A stretch of DNA of 17,426 nucleotides, from contig MHER01000099.1 in assembly GCA_001805205.1 (NCBI GenBank), positions 3,445 to 20,870 of the forward strand. The letters run 5' to 3'. Position numbers and translations under genes: made by a program. This DNA comes from Nitrospirae bacterium RIFCSPLOW2_12_42_9. GTDB taxonomy: Bacteria > Nitrospirota > 9FT-COMBO-42-15 > HDB-SIOI813. This document shows, piece after piece, positions 15,389 through 17,426 of the stretch (position 1 is the stretch's first letter; every line of letters starts with the position of its first letter). Below the pieces are notes generated by a model. The model was not told where the DNA came from, did not search any database, and was given only the letters and a program-made list of their open reading frames with translations.

Positions 15389-17426
15389 GTGCGAAGAAAT
15401 ATCATTCTTATAGCCTCTCTTATATCCCTCTCATTAATAACAGCATCAATATTATATATCCAGAGTAATTACTTCAATAAAACTATAGAGAGCCAAATTA
15501 TACCTCTCGTTGAGGATGCTATAGGCCGTAAGATAGAATTCTCTGAAAGCCATTTCAATATATTGCCATTTTACTGGCAGCTCTATAACGTAACCCTCCG
15601 CGATGTTAAGACCGGAGAAGCCCTTATAAAATCTAAAGATGTCATTATATACATAAGACCAAGGAGGATATTTAAAAAGCAGGTTGCTATCAGGAATATA
15701 AGGTTCAGGGACCCTGACCTTTCTGTAATAAGATATCCGGATGGTAAGACCAACCTTGAAGGTCTTTTCCCTCAAAAAAAAACCACTGCCTGGCACATTA
15801 CATTAGAAAATATTGATATAACCAACGGTAATATCTTTATTAATGACCAGCCTGGACTCAGAACCATAAAGTTCTGGAATACAGATGCGAAGATAACACC
15901 TTCTTTGGAAAAAAAAGAGGTCATGGGTAATTTTAATTTAAAAGGAAGTTATAAAGACAAAAATATCTCCCAGGAAGATTTGACGATAAAGGGGGAAGTA
16001 AGCATTGATTTTAAAGAGAGGGCTATAAGAACAGTAAAGGTAAATAGCTTAAGTATAATATCTGCTGATAAATCAAAGATATGGATTGATGGAGAGCTAA
16101 ATAATAAAGGGCCTCTTAATATCAAAGGAAATGGGATTATACCCCTTAATGAAATTACAAAGTATATGAAGCATAAAAAAGACCTTCAGGGGAGGATGAA
16201 GTTTGCAGTAGGGATTAAAGGTACTTTTATCAATCCTCTGGTTGAGGGCAATTTTACTGTTGAAGATCTGGCATATGACCATATTAAATATGGAAAATTA
16301 AATTCTGATATTTCTTACAAAGATAAGCTGATAAGCCTGTCCAATCTAAAGGGTAAGGTCTTTAATGGAGATATTAACGGAGATATTAATCTTGAATTTG
16401 ATAAGAAGATTAACTCCTTTAATTCATCCCTTAAAGTTGTCAACCTTCAACCATACAAGTTTATCACAAACTATTCACCACGCCTTGGAGGATCTCTACA
16501 AAAAAACGGGATTGTCAGTGGTGAAATAAGGATTAATGGAAAGGGCCTTGATAAATCCATGTTTGAGGGAAATGGATGGCTTACCTACAAAGACAATAAC
16601 CAGAGTTTTTCACTCTCCGGAGAAATAAGAGAGGACCTTAATCTGAGCATTGGCGTATCAGGAGAATTAACAGATATTGCCAGCTATCTGCATATCCCAT
16701 ATTTCCCGCTGCATGGACATGCATCACTCACTGGTGAGATATCAGGAACTGCAGAGAAACCGGTTGTTAGTGGTGTGGTAATGATGCCAAAGGGGGTTGT
16801 TAAAGATGTATTATTTGACTCGATAACGGCTGATTTATCCTTCACAGAAGGGATGCTCCAACTTCAACCTGTAACATTAAGACGTGATGATGCTATTTAT
16901 AAGATGAACGGAAATATTCACTTCCGCTCACCTGGATTTAAAGACCCGTATTTCGAATTAACAGGTGAAATAACTCAAGCATCTCCTAAGGATATTGTGA
17001 GTATATTCTACAACATATTACCTTTGGATATGAAAACAGACGGACATATAAAGTTCAGCGGAGATTCAAAGGATTTATTATTTATTGCTGACCTGAGGGC
17101 CTCGCCAGGCTCCATGTACGGGCAGAGTTTCGATGATGGCCGGATAAATCTAAGCATAAATAGAGAACGTATTATATTTGATAATGTAACTCTTAAGAAA
17201 GGTAAAGATATCCTGTCAGGTAATGGATGGATCGGGTTCAAGGGAGAATCCAGGGGAGAGTTTATGGCAGATATCAGCTCAGAGCAATTCAGGCTTGAAG
17301 ATATAGACATCATCAAAAAAAGGACCATGCTTTTAAGGGGCACAAGCACATTTAAGATTACAGGCAGCGGAAAAATGACTGACCCGCTAATAAAAGGAAC
17401 CATTAGTATATCAAACCTGTTTATTA
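15389..17426 (+). CDS. AsmA/TamB-like envelope protein (runs off window)
   Basis: The frame is open from GTG at 15389 to the window end, giving 679 codons with no stop, so the gene is cut. AAGGA at 15379-15383, overlapping the DUF1844 stop, serves as ribosome binding site. The N-terminus MRRNIILIASLISLSLITA is a membrane anchor or signal sequence (about residues 3-24). It is followed by an AsmA-type opening, IEFSESHFNILPFYWQLYNV and IRNIRFRDPDLSVIRYPDGK, then repeated beta-rich units with phrases like GNFNLKGSY, GEIRINGKGLDKSMFEGNGW, LNGDINLEFDKK-like and GEISGTAEKPVVSGVVMMPK. Such proteins form long periplasmic beta-groove bridges thought to carry lipids or help insert outer-membrane proteins. 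Whether it is TamB, AsmA or a DUF3971-type relative needs the missing C-terminus. Confidence 0.85.
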   Translation, partial: MRRNIILIASLISLSLITASILYIQSNYFNKTIESQIIPLVEDAIGRKIEFSESHFNILPFYWQLYNVTLRDVKTGEALIKSKDVIIYIRPRRIFKKQVAIRNIRFRDPDLSVIRYPDGKTNLEGLFPQKKTTAWHITLENIDITNGNIFINDQPGLRTIKFWNTDAKITPSLEKKEVMGNFNLKGSYKDKNISQEDLTIKGEVSIDFKERAIRTVKVNSLSIISADKSKIWIDGELNNKGPLNIKGNGIIPLNEITKYMKHKKDLQGRMKFAVGIKGTFINPLVEGNFTVEDLAYDHIKYGKLNSDISYKDKLISLSNLKGKVFNGDINGDINLEFDKKINSFNSSLKVVNLQPYKFITNYSPRLGGSLQKNGIVSGEIRINGKGLDKSMFEGNGWLTYKDNNQSFSLSGEIREDLNLSIGVSGELTDIASYLHIPYFPLHGHASLTGEISGTAEKPVVSGVVMMPKGVVKDVLFDSITADLSFTEGMLQLQPVTLRRDDAIYKMNGNIHFRSPGFKDPYFELTGEITQASPKDIVSIFYNILPLDMKTDGHIKFSGDSKDLLFIADLRASPGSMYGQSFDDGRINLSINRERIIFDNVTLKKGKDILSGNGWIGFKGESRGEFMADISSEQFRLEDIDIIKKRTMLLRGTSTFKITGSGKMTDPLIKGTISISNLFI

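Noticed and set aside
15452..15796. Minus-strand 114-residue frame opposite the TamB-like gene
   Set aside because: The opposite strand holds a continuous 679-codon frame with a signal anchor and AsmA-type sequence; the antisense frame has no motif.
17008..17403. Minus-strand 131-residue serine- and proline-rich frame near the right edge
   Set aside because: Antisense shadow of the TamB-like coding sequence.

Overview
The window is bacterial chromosome, moderately AT-rich, with dense operons and frequent non-ATG starts (TTG for uvrB, galT and mazG; GTG for the DUF4390, TamB-like and probably the diguanylate cyclase genes). The gene mix is typical of Nitrospirota or a related Gram-negative, deltaproteobacteria-like lineage: an NtrY/NtrX pair next to a DUF4390 gene, an NfeD-slipin pair, a DUF1844 gene followed by an AsmA/TamB-like gene, and a GalT of the short bacterial type. 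The phylum is an inference from gene content, not from a marker gene. No rRNA, tRNA, CRISPR array or intact insertion sequence was seen.

Layout: (1) 1-435, minus strand, the 5' part of a DUF4143-type AAA ATPase gene; a perfect 17-bp inverted repeat overlaps its start codon. (2) 589-1116, plus, hpt with a recognisable promoter. (3) 1163-1787, a divergent pair, dciA-like DUF721 (minus) and a DUF4321 small membrane protein (plus). (4) 1784-11829, minus, one apparent eight-gene operon read in the order mazG, nfeD, slipin, DUF4390, ntrY, ntrX, galT, uvrB. Gaps run from -4 to +35 bp, and a good sigma70-type promoter lies upstream of mazG. (5) 11945-13160, minus, an accessory islet with richer GC and CGN arginine codons: an MNT-HEPN gene pair, a truncated Fic N-terminal relic and a hairpin-rich stretch that may be mobile-element debris. 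(6) 13163-14854, minus, a membrane Cache-HAMP-GGDEF diguanylate cyclase with a degenerate I-site. (7) 15012 to the window end, plus, DUF1844 followed by a large AsmA/TamB-like gene that runs off the window.

Functionally the long operon joins nucleotide-pool cleaning (MazG), membrane quality control (NfeD protease with slipin scaffold), envelope or nitrogen-type signalling to sigma54 (NtrYX), sugar-nucleotide metabolism (GalT) and nucleotide excision repair (UvrB). The most likely accessory system is the MNT-HEPN pair beside the Fic relic; both fit toxin-antitoxin or defence-type functions, but the HEPN protein lacks the usual catalytic RX4-6H motif. Nothing here is clearly a wholly new system.
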